A stretch of 64,000 bases of DNA from JACNIZ01 sp964344765 (GTDB lineage Bacteria; Planctomycetota; UBA1135). Positions 53,806-62,948 of the stretch are shown piece by piece. The stretch covers positions 1-64,000 of the forward strand of contig CAYFOM010000016.1 of NCBI GenBank assembly GCA_964344765.1, read 5' to 3'. Positions within the stretch are counted from its first letter, which is position 1. Each line of letters starts with the position of its first letter. The notes below the pieces were generated by a model. That model was given only the letters and a program-made list of their open reading frames with translations, was not told where the DNA came from and searched no databases. The position numbers were made by a program, and so were the translations under genes.

Positions 53806-54888
53806 ATGGTGGAACCCGTCCCTCCCTCTGCCCAAGAAACCCCCGAAGCTGGTTCCGGGGCAATGACCTACCGCGACGCCGGCGTCAATATCGACGCTGC
53901 CGAAGAGGCATTGGCCAAGTCCAAAAAGGCGATCCGTGAATCTTTCGGTCCGCGCGTTTTGGCGGACGTAGGCTCTTTCGGAGGCTTATTCCGTGCGGAT
54001 GGATTAGGCAAGGAACCGGTATTGGTTGCCACGGCCGATGGCGTCGGCACCAAGATACGCATTGCCACGGCAGTGGAGCGCTTTGACACCGTGGGCCGTT
54101 GCTTGGTCCAACACTGCATCAACGACGCCTTGGTTCAAGGTGCCGAGCCATTGTTTTTCTTGGACTACATCGGCGTCGGTCATTTGAAGCCGGCAATGGT
54201 TGCTGCCGCAATCGAAGGGGTGGCCGAGGCCTGCAAGGACAATCAACTGAGCTTGCTGGGCGGCGAGACCGCTGAAATGCCGGGGGTTTACCCAGACGAC
54301 GAATTCGACCTGGTCGGCACTTTGGTCGGGGTGGTCGAGCGCGAGCACCTAGTAGACGGCAGCCGGGTGACCAGCGGCGACCGGTTGATTGGATTACCTT
54401 CCAATGGTTTGCACACCAACGGCTATTCGCTGGCCCGGCGCATTGTCGAAGATCGTATGGGCATTGGCGATTACAACCAGCCCTTCCCTGGAGAGGCCGA
54501 CGGAGCATCTTGCGCCGATGTCCTGCTGCGCAATCACATCAGTTATCTGCCTGCGGCACGCCCCTTCCTCAAGCGGTCCGAGTTGCATGCAATGGCACAC
54601 ATCACCGGCGGCGGTGTTCCCGACAACTTGCCGCGGGTACTCAACGGCCACGGTGCCGAGGTCAGCCGCGAAGCAGTGCCGAAGCTGAATGTGTTCGAGC
54701 AGTTGGTCGCCGCCGGCGAAGTGCCGCGTGATGAATCCTGGCGGGCCTTCAACATGGGCGTTGGTTTCATTTTCGTAGTCGCCGCCGACGCAGCTGAGCA
54801 GTTCACCCGGGAGCTTGCTGAAGCCGGAGAGCAACCCTTCGACATGGGCCAAGTTGTCGACGCGGAGGGCGTGCATTGGCTCGATTGA
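53806..54888 (+). CDS. purM: Phosphoribosylformylglycinamidine cyclo-ligase (AIR synthase)
   Basis: 360 residues. ATP/FGAM-binding stretches: TYRDAGVNIDAAEE, FGGLFRADG, TADGVGTKIRIA, QGAEPLFFLDYI, LLGGETAEMPGVY, LPSNGLHTNGYSLARR and MAHITGGGVPDNLPRVL. It closes FGAM to AIR in purine synthesis. The start at 53806 is favoured because TAGAAT lies 7 bases before it. The ATG at 53863 (MTYRDAGV), where many PurM proteins begin, is also possible. The TTG of the next gene overlaps the stop as TTGA. Confidence 0.95.
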   Translation: MVEPVPPSAQETPEAGSGAMTYRDAGVNIDAAEEALAKSKKAIRESFGPRVLADVGSFGGLFRADGLGKEPVLVATADGVGTKIRIATAVERFDTVGRCLVQHCINDALVQGAEPLFFLDYIGVGHLKPAMVAAAIEGVAEACKDNQLSLLGGETAEMPGVYPDDEFDLVGTLVGVVEREHLVDGSRVTSGDRLIGLPSNGLHTNGYSLARRIVEDRMGIGDYNQPFPGEADGASCADVLLRNHISYLPAARPFLKRSELHAMAHITGGGVPDNLPRVLNGHGAEVSREAVPKLNVFEQLVAAGEVPRDESWRAFNMGVGFIFVVAADAAEQFTRELAEAGEQPFDMGQVVDAEGVHWLD

Positions 54889-55433
54889 GCTTGGGCCTTT
54901 TTGGGGTCGTCTTTCTGCTCGCTGCGACGGTGTTCCCAATTGGGAACCCGGACGGCGTTCCCGCCCAGGAGCCGGCCAACGCACGCGTGCACCGGCTGGA
55001 GGCTTTACTCGACGCACCGCGGCTAACGGACAGCGGTTGGCGTCAGCAGGTGTGGCAACAGCTCAAAAGGCTCGAACACGGGCCATCTGAGGTCGTTTTG
55101 GCCGGTTGGCAGGCCCTCGCAGAAAGCGGTCGGGACAGCGATCAGGCTAATTTATTGATCTATCAGCGTCGCCACGGCCTCGCGGTTGAGCCTGTGAAGC
55201 CTGGAGAAGGCGTCGAGGTGACTTTGGAACGCTGCTTGCATTTGTGGGGGAGCGGGCAGAAACCGCAATCCCGCGACGCGCTAATCTCGGCGATCCAAAG
55301 GTTCCCGCAAGATCGGCGCTTTCACCACAATCTGAATTGGTTGAACCTTGCTCCACCGGCATCCCTGTCGTGGAACGACACGCCGCGCGAGTTCGCCTTA
55401 GGGGTACTCGCAGCGCGCCACCCGCACCACTAA
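54885..55433 (+). CDS. Small secreted protein of unknown function
   Basis: 182 residues from TTG overlapping the purM stop (TTGA). A TTG three codons earlier is also possible. A signal peptide (SLGLFGVVFLLAATVFPIG) leads to a mainly helical mature protein (HRLEALLDAPRLTDSGW, WQQLKRLEHGP) with a TPR-like hint near residue 110. No family recognised. Probably co-transcribed with purM. Confidence 0.5.
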   Translation: MSLGLFGVVFLLAATVFPIGNPDGVPAQEPANARVHRLEALLDAPRLTDSGWRQQVWQQLKRLEHGPSEVVLAGWQALAESGRDSDQANLLIYQRRHGLAVEPVKPGEGVEVTLERCLHLWGSGQKPQSRDALISAIQRFPQDRRFHHNLNWLNLAPPASLSWNDTPREFALGVLAARHPHH

Positions 55434-55445
55434 GCTAGAAAAGCC

Positions 55446-56612
55446 ATGAAACGCATCCTCCTGCTCCTCACCAGCTTGACTTTGTTGGCTGCAACTTCGG
55501 TTGCTCAGGAAATTCCTGAATTGAAAAAGGCCGACTCTAAGAAACTGGCCAAAGCCGTCGGCGCTTGGTTTAACGCCGATATCGCAAGTGATGCGGGCGA
55601 ACGTTTGGACTCGCGCGATGAAATTCTCAAAGTACTGGAAGGCTTCGAGAAGAAGAAGATCTCGGCTGAAAGGGTGTACCAGTACTTGAACGATTGGCAG
55701 GCTGCGCTCGAGGGTCGGGCCGGCAAATTTGCCAAGGTGAAGGCCGGCAAATTCAATCGGACCAAAAAGACTTTGGCCGATGGCAGCCACATCAGCTTCT
55801 GGGTTCCCTCGGCTTACAAGCCGAAGAATGGTGGCGTGCCTTTAGTGTTGTACGCCGGTGACGGTGGAGCCCTTTCGGATGATGCGATCTCCGCTTTGCC
55901 GCAGGGCATATTGGATGCGTGCGTGGTTGCCCCTGTGCAATTGGCCGGTCTTAGCGGCGACGACTTGCTCAGCACCGGTCGCGGCAACTTGCTGTACACG
56001 GTTGCCTTGCTGACTCATGAGCTGCGCTTGGATCGTAATCGCGTTTATCTTCTTGCAGGGAATGAAGCCGTTGCGCCCGCAACTTTCCTGAACTCTTGGC
56101 TGCCTCACATTACGGCTGGTGTGGCCATTTTCGGTAGCGCAGCCGACGAAAATATCGGCGTGAAGAACTTGGCCCTGATGAACATTCACAAAGGCGACGA
56201 CCTTGCGTCTGCCGCAGCATGGATTCTGGAAGCCGAGCCGCGCAACATGTATCCGAAGGAACTTAACTTTGAATTGTCCCCGCCCAAGTTCCCGCGTTTC
56301 TACTGGGTGCAGGCAAAGAAGTTTGACCCGCCGGAAGACGGCAAAATGGCGACTCTTTCGGTTAAGGCCGATTACGCAACGAACACCATCACCATCGATG
56401 CCGAAGGCGTCTTCCAAGTTGAGTTGTTTTTGAACTACACGCTGGTGGATCTGAACAAACCGATCAAGGTCATCCGCAACGGTCAAGAGCTCACTCTCAC
56501 CGCCAACCCTGGGTTTTCGACTTTGTTAGAAGGGTGCCGCGCTTACTTGTGGGATACCAGCTGCATCTTCCCGTCGCGCCTGCGCGGAATCGATATCCCG
56601 GCCAAGGAGTAA
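55446..56612 (+). CDS. Secreted alpha/beta-hydrolase-like protein with no nucleophile
   Basis: 388 residues with a signal peptide (MKRILLLLTSLTLLAATSVAQ). A lysine-rich helical segment (about 25-110) precedes a region shaped like a feruloyl-esterase/PHB-depolymerase alpha/beta hydrolase: VPLVLYAGDGG for the oxyanion strand, LDRNRVYLLAGNEAVAPATF where the nucleophile elbow GXSXGG should be, and VAIFGSA. The elbow reads GNEAVA, so the serine is gone. I infer a non-enzymatic role. Likely co-transcribed with its neighbours. Confidence 0.5.
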   Translation: MKRILLLLTSLTLLAATSVAQEIPELKKADSKKLAKAVGAWFNADIASDAGERLDSRDEILKVLEGFEKKKISAERVYQYLNDWQAALEGRAGKFAKVKAGKFNRTKKTLADGSHISFWVPSAYKPKNGGVPLVLYAGDGGALSDDAISALPQGILDACVVAPVQLAGLSGDDLLSTGRGNLLYTVALLTHELRLDRNRVYLLAGNEAVAPATFLNSWLPHITAGVAIFGSAADENIGVKNLALMNIHKGDDLASAAAWILEAEPRNMYPKELNFELSPPKFPRFYWVQAKKFDPPEDGKMATLSVKADYATNTITIDAEGVFQVELFLNYTLVDLNKPIKVIRNGQELTLTANPGFSTLLEGCRAYLWDTSCIFPSRLRGIDIPAKE

Positions 56613-56616
56613 CACC

Positions 56617-58221
56617 ATGGCCTTGTTGGCCGCTGCGGCCTTAGCTGGCTTCGCAGTTCTTGCAATTGAGATTCTTGGGGTGCATTTACTTGCACCCTGG
56701 TTCGGCACTTCGCAACTGGTTTGGAGCAACCAAATCGGCGTCGTCTTATTGGCTATGGCCATTGGCGGTTGGACCGGCGGAGTTCTGGCCAAGAAGTCGC
56801 CGCAACCTTTGCGCGTGGGGGGACTGCTGTTTCTGATTGCCGCGTTACTGGTAGCCGTCGGATTGTGGCTGTTGCCGTCCGTGGGGCGTTGGCTGCTTCC
56901 GGATCAATTCACCCTCGATGAATCGGGCGCAATCTTCCTTGGCGGATCGCTAGGGTCGGCCATTTTGTTTTTTGCTCCGCCGGTATTTTTTCTGGCGATG
57001 CTCAGCCCGTTGCTGGTCGAGGCCCGAGTAGCCATCAGCAAATCCTCCCCTGGCCAGGCGGCCGGGGCGATCGGGGCGGCAGGAACCATTGGATCCCTGC
57101 TCGGTGTATTTGGATCCAGCCTGGTTGCCATCCCCATTTTGGGTACGCGCACTACCTTGGCTTTGACCTCGGTGGCTTTGGTGGTCGGTGGAGTCCTGCT
57201 ACTTGGCTTAGCCAGGCGCAGCAACAGCTCCGGCGCATCAGGCAAAGCCGATTTAGCACTGTGGCTAGCCCTCATTCCCGGCTTGGGTTTGATGGCCACC
57301 GACGACCCGGCAGATCACGCAAACCTTCCGCTGGACGCCGAAGTAATCGCGGTTCGCGAAACCTCGATGCAGCGATTGCGAGTGATCGAGTTTTCTCACG
57401 GTGAGCGTTGGTTGCAAATGAATGAGGGGTTGGATTCTTATCAATCCCGTTGGTATCCGGATTCTCGCCCATGGGTGGGCGGCTATTACGACCTATTCGC
57501 GCTGGCACCGATTTATGCCGAGGTCGCCGCTCAAAACGGATCGATTGATTTTTGGATTTTGGGCTTCGGGGCCGGAACCGCTTTGCTGCCTTTGGCGGAA
57601 GTCCTAGGCGAACGCGATTGGCATGCCGTCGGCGTTGAAATCGATCCTGGCTTGACCGATCTAGTCGAAGAATGGATGCCCTTGCCCGCGGCCATTCAAT
57701 CGCACCTCAGCCTCGCTCGAGGTGGGGACGCCCGAGCCACTCTGCGGGCCGCGCCGAAGGATTTGGATTTCGTCTTGTTGGACAGCTACACCAATCAATT
57801 TGAAATCCCGCTGCACCTAGCGACCGAAGAGTTTTTTGCCGAGGTGCATGATCACCTACGGCCGGGCGGGGTGCTTGCGATCAACTTAGGCACGACTGAA
57901 AAAATTGGCACCGACATCGGCTTCACCGATGCCATCCGTGCCGGCTTAGCGCGCTCCTTTGGCGAACACATTCGCCTGCATCAAGTCTCACGAAGTCGCA
58001 ACTGGGTTGCATTTGCGCGCAAGGAGAAGGCCTTTGCGTCGCTCGAAGAGTTGGAAACTATTTTGCGTCGGGGGATGCCGGCTGCCATCGGCAGTGCTCT
58101 GTTGCCGGGCCAAACGATGTCGGGTGGCCCTGCTGAGGCGAGCGAATCGTTTACCGACGAGCGCAATCCGCTAGCATTGGCTCAGGCCAGGCTTTGGCTA
58201 GGTGGTGGGGGCGACGAATGA
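56617..58221 (+). CDS. Membrane-fused spermidine-synthase-like protein
   Basis: 534 residues with AAGGAG eight bases before the ATG. The first ~230 residues form about seven membrane helices. The rest is a spermidine-synthase-like Rossmann domain: LQMNEGLDSYQS, GFGAGTALLPL (SAM-type GXGXG), VEIDPGL, LDSYTNQFEIPLHLATEEFF and PGGVLAINL. The decarboxy-SAM Asp and the D-A-Y motif are altered (LDSYT), so the aminopropyl acceptor is uncertain. Similar fused proteins occur widely and their substrate is poorly known. Overlaps the next gene by ATGA. Confidence 0.75.
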   Translation: MALLAAAALAGFAVLAIEILGVHLLAPWFGTSQLVWSNQIGVVLLAMAIGGWTGGVLAKKSPQPLRVGGLLFLIAALLVAVGLWLLPSVGRWLLPDQFTLDESGAIFLGGSLGSAILFFAPPVFFLAMLSPLLVEARVAISKSSPGQAAGAIGAAGTIGSLLGVFGSSLVAIPILGTRTTLALTSVALVVGGVLLLGLARRSNSSGASGKADLALWLALIPGLGLMATDDPADHANLPLDAEVIAVRETSMQRLRVIEFSHGERWLQMNEGLDSYQSRWYPDSRPWVGGYYDLFALAPIYAEVAAQNGSIDFWILGFGAGTALLPLAEVLGERDWHAVGVEIDPGLTDLVEEWMPLPAAIQSHLSLARGGDARATLRAAPKDLDFVLLDSYTNQFEIPLHLATEEFFAEVHDHLRPGGVLAINLGTTEKIGTDIGFTDAIRAGLARSFGEHIRLHQVSRSRNWVAFARKEKAFASLEELETILRRGMPAAIGSALLPGQTMSGGPAEASESFTDERNPLALAQARLWLGGGGDE

Positions 58222-58664
58222 GCCCCCGGCAGCAAGCCGATGCAAGCCAGGTGTTGAAGCACTATCGTGAAGCGTTTGGTGGGGCCGCTCCGGATCTGGG
58301 AGAAGCTAGCGTCAATGTTTTACTCGCAGCGGGTGCCAAAAGTGAGGTCCTTCATGCGCTGCATTTGCGCCGCCAACTAGACCCGGTTGATCCTTATGCA
58401 GATGCCGTAGCCATTGAGGTGGGTTGTTGGGACCCGTCGACGCGGATGGAAGCCAGGCTTGACGCCGATGATTGGCTGGAGCAATACCCCGATCACTTAT
58501 TGAGCGAATATGTCAAAGTCCGCCATGAGTGGTTAAATGGCGAGCTAATTCATATGGAGGATGTGGTCATGAAAGAGGCCTATGCCCAGACCTTTCCCTT
58601 TATAGCTTTTTCCGTGGCTGCGTTTGTATGCGGGGCCATCGTCAAGCGGCTGCTGCGATCATAA
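58218..58664 (+). CDS. Small tail-anchored protein of unknown function
   Basis: 148 residues starting within the previous stop (ATGA). The main part is helical and acidic (VLKHYREAFGG, LLAAGAKSEVLHALHLRRQ, DADDWLEQYPDHLLSEY), with one C-terminal membrane helix (FIAFSVAAFVCGAIVKRLL). It was probably made for the membrane protein just before it. No family recognised. Confidence 0.5.
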   Translation: MSPRQQADASQVLKHYREAFGGAAPDLGEASVNVLLAAGAKSEVLHALHLRRQLDPVDPYADAVAIEVGCWDPSTRMEARLDADDWLEQYPDHLLSEYVKVRHEWLNGELIHMEDVVMKEAYAQTFPFIAFSVAAFVCGAIVKRLLRS

Positions 58665-58670
58665 AAAAGT

Positions 58671-58700
58671 GAAGCGGCACCGTGTAGACGGCGCCGCTTC
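58671..58700 (-). terminator. Terminator of the downstream HEAT paralogue
   Basis: 12-base arms (GAAGCGGCGCCG / CGGTGCCGCTTC, one G-U pair) with a 6-base loop, followed on the minus strand by ACTTTTTT. It lies 18 bases after the stop codon. On the plus strand there is no T-tract. Confidence 0.85.
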
Positions 58701-58718
58701 CTGAGGTGCTAAGGACAA

Positions 58719-60737
58719 TTAAAGGATGTCCAGGATTCCTGACGCTTGGTTGGTCAGCGTTTGCACCGAGGCACGGTAATTCAGGTCGCGCGAGTAAATC
58801 GAATTCCAGGGTAGTTCGTATGCGTCGGCAACTGCACCCAGAGCGATGGCTGCGAAGGCACGGGCAAGCGGCGTCATCTTGGTGTCGGCCATGGTTTTTA
58901 CCAGGGGCTCAACCGAGCTCTTATCGCCGATGAATCCAATGGCCGTTGCAGCCGCGGAAAGCACTGCCAAGCTAGGTTTGCGATCACCGTCGGGCTGGAT
59001 CAATCGGATCAGTTGCTTGCTGACTTCTTTGTCTCGCATCAAGCCCAATGCAATGGAAGCTTGTTTCAGCAAATCCGGTTTGCGTACATTGCTGGTGACC
59101 ATTTCAACTAGGAAGTCTTTGTATTCGCGGGCGCCGATCATGCCCAGCCCTAAGCAGGCATAGCCTTGAAACGATTCATCTCGATTGTTGTAGATGGCTT
59201 GGCGCAAATCCTCTTTGGCAGTTTCTGCGCGCATCAATCCAAGGCTAATTGCATAAGCGCCGCGGCGTTGGGGATTGCGTTCCTCGTTGAAGGCTGCAAG
59301 CACGTTGCGCTCGATCACCGACGGCATGGCTTCATTGCGCTCCAATGCGTAAAACGACATAACGCCTAAGCCCAGCGCACACCATGCGTCGTAACCGCTC
59401 TTGCCGGTTCGCATGTTCTCCAGTAGGAATTTTATCGCTTTTTCACGGTAGGGGCCGTCTGAGGTTTGGGCACCCAAGTGTGCCATAGAAATTGCGGTGA
59501 ACTTTTTCGCCTGTCGGTTCTTGCTGTTTTGCGATACCTTGACAATCGCGTCGTATGCCTGCGCGATGGGGAATTCAGCGGAGCGATTCACCAACATTCC
59601 CATTGCATAGACACAGGACTGGACCAGCTCGTTCGGCACCTGACGGCCCGTGCAATAAGCAGCAAAGCTTTCCACGGATTGCCGAATTTGCGGATTTGCC
59701 GGATCATTTTGCGCAACTTCGGCGAGGATTTTGGCGATGGAACTCGGGCAGTGGGCACGCACAAGGGTGTCGTGGTTGCCGTCGTTGAGGTATGCCAACA
59801 ACCGATCCACCGGAACGCTTGAGTCTTGGTAGGGGATGACACCCATACTGATGACACAAGCAACTTTTAGGTCCTTGAAGCTGGATTGATCGCTGAGTAA
59901 CAGTTTCCACAGGCGATCTCCAATTTGGGATTGCAGCGTTGCATCCGCGGTGGCGGAACCCAGCAATCCCAGGCCGTAAATGGCAAATGCGCGAGTGCGC
60001 GCCGGTACGCCATTTGGCTTACTGGTTAAGCTTCGGCCTTCTTTGCTGTCTTCGGCCAGTGCAATCAAGATGGGGTAGGCCGAGGCATCTTGGAGGACAC
60101 CGAAAGCCAGTGCGGAGGTTTCGGCGATCTCTTGATCTCCGGACCGCAGGAATTTCTTATAGAGGTCGGTAACCGTTGGATCCAACTGAACTTTGGCAAG
60201 AGCCATCATGCCACCGCCGGCGATGTCACGATTTTGCTCGGCCTGCATTAACGCTCGCAATTGCGGAATGATGATTGCTTTCTTTTGGGCGCTAGTCGGT
60301 GCCGTGGTCGACGGCGTTGTAGCACCGGAAAGAATGCCTTCCATCACGTCCGACTCACCAGTGGAAGCGCTTGCGGTGTGTACCTTTACCTTTAAGTTTA
60401 GAAAGTGACTCTTGTTGAACTCCCACCAGAATTCCCAACGGGTTAAGTCAACCATATCGCCGGGTGGTTGAGTAATGGCTTGTTGGGTGGGCGGCGCTTG
60501 TATCGATGGTGGCGGTGGCGTGGTTGCATCCGGTGGCGGGGTCGGCTGACCAGGAGTCACCGGAGTGGTTGCCGTCGGTGGCAGGCCCGGGACAGCTGGT
60601 GGAGCAGTAGTCGGTGGCGAGCCCACGCCAGGTGGGACGACGTCACCGGGTCCGATGTAGGTGCCGCCATGAGCGGCCATGTCGCCGGACAAAATTGCTC
60701 CGGCAAATAGAGTGATGGCAATCAAGTAACGATTCAT
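58719..60737 (-). CDS. Secreted HEAT-repeat protein, paralogue A
   Basis: 672 residues, with a strong GGAGAAAG before the ATG. Signal peptide MNRYLIAITLFAGAILSGDMA, then AAHGGTYIGPGDVVPPG, a proline/threonine linker (about 38-85), a short conserved WEFWWEFNKSHFLNLK, and about 500 residues of HEAT-like repeats (ACLGLGMIGAREYKDFL, LKVACVISMGVIPYQ). Ends SVQTLTNQASGILDIL. It is the same length as, and clearly homologous to, the gene upstream. Probably an envelope scaffold. Followed by its own terminator. Confidence 0.75.
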   Translation of the reverse strand: MNRYLIAITLFAGAILSGDMAAHGGTYIGPGDVVPPGVGSPPTTAPPAVPGLPPTATTPVTPGQPTPPPDATTPPPPSIQAPPTQQAITQPPGDMVDLTRWEFWWEFNKSHFLNLKVKVHTASASTGESDVMEGILSGATTPSTTAPTSAQKKAIIIPQLRALMQAEQNRDIAGGGMMALAKVQLDPTVTDLYKKFLRSGDQEIAETSALAFGVLQDASAYPILIALAEDSKEGRSLTSKPNGVPARTRAFAIYGLGLLGSATADATLQSQIGDRLWKLLLSDQSSFKDLKVACVISMGVIPYQDSSVPVDRLLAYLNDGNHDTLVRAHCPSSIAKILAEVAQNDPANPQIRQSVESFAAYCTGRQVPNELVQSCVYAMGMLVNRSAEFPIAQAYDAIVKVSQNSKNRQAKKFTAISMAHLGAQTSDGPYREKAIKFLLENMRTGKSGYDAWCALGLGVMSFYALERNEAMPSVIERNVLAAFNEERNPQRRGAYAISLGLMRAETAKEDLRQAIYNNRDESFQGYACLGLGMIGAREYKDFLVEMVTSNVRKPDLLKQASIALGLMRDKEVSKQLIRLIQPDGDRKPSLAVLSAAATAIGFIGDKSSVEPLVKTMADTKMTPLARAFAAIALGAVADAYELPWNSIYSRDLNYRASVQTLTNQASGILDIL

Positions 60738-60752
60738 GAGCTTTCTCCAAAA

Positions 60753-60768
60753 ATGAGGGATTGCTCAT
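60753..60768 (-). promoter_or_regulatory. Conserved leader hairpin before HEAT paralogue A
   Basis: On the minus strand ATGAG-CAATCC-CTCAT, about 15 bases before the ATG and just upstream of the GGAGAAAG ribosome site. The other paralogue has an equivalent hairpin. Confidence 0.4.
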
Positions 60769-60867
60769 AAAGGGCAAAAACAATACCAACCCTATACGCC
60801 AATCAAAGCAGTGTTTAGTTCCGCCTTTGAAACCTGACCCATTGCATAACAATGATGAAACAAAAAA

Positions 60868-60896
60868 AGAGTGGCACCGCATTGCGATGCCACTCT
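60868..60896 (-). terminator. Terminator of HEAT paralogue B
   Basis: 9-base perfect arms (AGAGTGGCA / TGCCACTCT) with an 11-base loop, followed on the minus strand by TTTTTTTG. It lies about 20 bases after the stop. Confidence 0.85.
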
Positions 60897-60916
60897 CGGC
60901 GTCAAGCTCTTCCGGA

Positions 60917-62935
60917 TTAGAGAATGTCCAAGATACCTGTCGCTTGGTTAGTCAGAGTCTGCACCGATGCGCGATAGTTCAGGTCGCGCGAGAACAAGGA
61001 GTTCCAGGGCAGCTCGTAGGACTCAGCAATAGCACCAAGGGCGATTGCCGAGAAGGCGCGGGCCAACGGAGTCAGGTTGTCGTCCATCATGGACTCAACC
61101 AGAGGAGTGACCGAACCCTTGTCACCGATGAAGCCGATTGCGGTTGCGGCAGCAGACAGCACAGCGAGGCTGGGCTTCTTCTTGCCATCCGGCTTGATCA
61201 GTTTCATCAGCAAGTTGGCAACTTCCTTGTCCTTCATCAGACCCAATGCGATCGATGCTTGCTTCAGCAGGTCAGGCTTACGAGTACTGTTGGTGACTAC
61301 CTCAGTGAGGAAGTCCTTGTATTCGCGTGCGCCAATCATGCCCAAGCCCAAGCAGGCGTAGCCCTGGAAGGACTCGTCGCGGCTCTTATCGATAGCTTTG
61401 CGCAGATCTTCTTTGGCAGTTTCAGCCTTCATCAGGCCGAGGCTGACAGCGTATGCGCCTTTGCGCTGCTGGTTGGATTCACGGTTGAACTTCTCCAGTA
61501 CGCCGCGCTCTACCGTCGAGGGCATCGCGCCACCTTGCTCGCTGACGTAGAAGGCCATGACGCCTAGGGCCAAACCGCTCCAAGCATCGTAGCCACCTTT
61601 GCCTTTACGCATGTTGGCCGACAAGAACTTGATGGCCTTTTCACGGTAGGGACCATCGGCAGTGCGTGCGCCGAGGTGTGCCATGGCGATGGCAGAGAAC
61701 TTCTTAGCCTGCTTGTTTTTGGTCTTTTCGGCTACCTCTTCGATTGCGTCGTATGCCTTGTCGATCGGGAACTCAGCGGAGTTGTTGACCAGCATGCCCA
61801 ACGCATAAACGCTGGATTGAACGATTTCGTTTTCGACGTTTCGCGCAGTGCAGTACTTAGCGAGGGTTTCGACTGCTTCCTTGATCAGCGGGTTCGTCGG
61901 ATCGGTTTCGGCCGACTTAGCCAAGATCTTGGCGATGGCGTTCGGGCAGTGAGCACGAACCAGCTTGTCGTTGTCGCCATCGTTCAAGTAGCCAAGCAGC
62001 TTCTCGACGGGAGCATTCGGATCCTGGTAAGGAATGATGCCCATGCTAATGACGCAAGCAGTCTTCAAGTCTTTGAAGCTGGACTGGTCGGTCAGCAGGA
62101 TGTTCCACAGCTTGTCTGCGATCTTCGCTTGCAGCGTGGCATCGTCGGTGGCGTTGCCCAGCAGACCGAGGCCGTAAATCGCAAAGGCGCGAGTACGGTC
62201 AGGTACACCATTGGGCTTGCCGGTCAGGCGACGACCTTCGGTGGTGTCTTCTGCCAAAGCTTCCAAGACCGGGTAGGCCGATGCATCTTGCAATACACCA
62301 AAGGCCAAACCTGCGGTTTCAGCGATCTCTTGGTCACCTGACTTCAGGAAACCTTTGAAGATGTCGGTGACGGAAGCATCCAATTGGATCTTCGCCAAAG
62401 CCATCATGCCGCCACCTGCGATGTCGCGGTCTTCTTCTTCCTCAATCAGAGCACGCAGCCTCGGAATAATAGTTCCGATCTTCTGCGAGTCGGTCGGTGC
62501 CGACGTGGTCGGTGCGGCAGCGCCCGAGGAAATACCCTCAAGGATGTCCGATTCACCGGTGGAGCTATCTCCGGACTGGACCTTAGCCTTCAGGTTAAGG
62601 AAGTGGCCCTTGTTGAATTCCCACCAGAACTCCCAACGAGTGAGGTCAATTGACGGGGGAGCAGCAGCGGTAACCGCCTGCTGAGCAGGTGGCGGTGGCG
62701 CGGTAGGCGCAGCCGGCGTGCTGGGGGTGCTCGGGGTGGACGGCGTGCTAGGCGTGGAAGGCGTAGACGGCGTGGAAGGAGTGCTGGGTGTGGCGGGGGT
62801 TGCCGGGGTGGCCGGTGCACCAGCGCCTGGAGGCACGGTATCGCCGGGGCCCCTATAGGTGCCGCCGTGGGCAGCGAGGCTGCTCGTCAGCGCCACGCCA
62901 GCAAAAAGGGTGATTGGGATTAACCAACGTTTCAT
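60917..62935 (-). CDS. Secreted HEAT-repeat protein, paralogue B, with TPS-repeat linker
   Basis: 672 residues, with GGAGAAAG before the ATG. Signal peptide MKRWLIPITLFAGVALTSSLA, then AAHGGTYRGPGDTVPPG. The linker is a run of TPA/TPS triplets (residues 43-74). The WEFWWEFNKGHFLNLK block and the whole HEAT array align with paralogue A (MSFYAL/MAFYVS differences are small), ending SVQTLTNQATGILDIL. Tandem duplication with its own terminator and leader for each copy. Probably periplasmic or surface scaffold. Confidence 0.75.
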   Translation of the reverse strand: MKRWLIPITLFAGVALTSSLAAHGGTYRGPGDTVPPGAGAPATPATPATPSTPSTPSTPSTPSTPSTPSTPSTPAAPTAPPPPAQQAVTAAAPPSIDLTRWEFWWEFNKGHFLNLKAKVQSGDSSTGESDILEGISSGAAAPTTSAPTDSQKIGTIIPRLRALIEEEEDRDIAGGGMMALAKIQLDASVTDIFKGFLKSGDQEIAETAGLAFGVLQDASAYPVLEALAEDTTEGRRLTGKPNGVPDRTRAFAIYGLGLLGNATDDATLQAKIADKLWNILLTDQSSFKDLKTACVISMGIIPYQDPNAPVEKLLGYLNDGDNDKLVRAHCPNAIAKILAKSAETDPTNPLIKEAVETLAKYCTARNVENEIVQSSVYALGMLVNNSAEFPIDKAYDAIEEVAEKTKNKQAKKFSAIAMAHLGARTADGPYREKAIKFLSANMRKGKGGYDAWSGLALGVMAFYVSEQGGAMPSTVERGVLEKFNRESNQQRKGAYAVSLGLMKAETAKEDLRKAIDKSRDESFQGYACLGLGMIGAREYKDFLTEVVTNSTRKPDLLKQASIALGLMKDKEVANLLMKLIKPDGKKKPSLAVLSAAATAIGFIGDKGSVTPLVESMMDDNLTPLARAFSAIALGAIAESYELPWNSLFSRDLNYRASVQTLTNQATGILDIL
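62714..62809. repeat. Coding minisatellite for TPA/TPS triplets
   Basis: About ten to eleven 9-base units of Thr-Pro-Ala/Ser code, within paralogue B only. Paralogue A has a proline-threonine linker of similar position but no regular repeat. Confidence 0.8.
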
Positions 62936-62948
62936 GAACTTTCTCCGG

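Noticed and set aside
62700..62830. Regular repeats that might suggest a CRISPR array
   Set aside because: The units are 9 bases, contiguous and in frame (TPS triplets), with no spacers.
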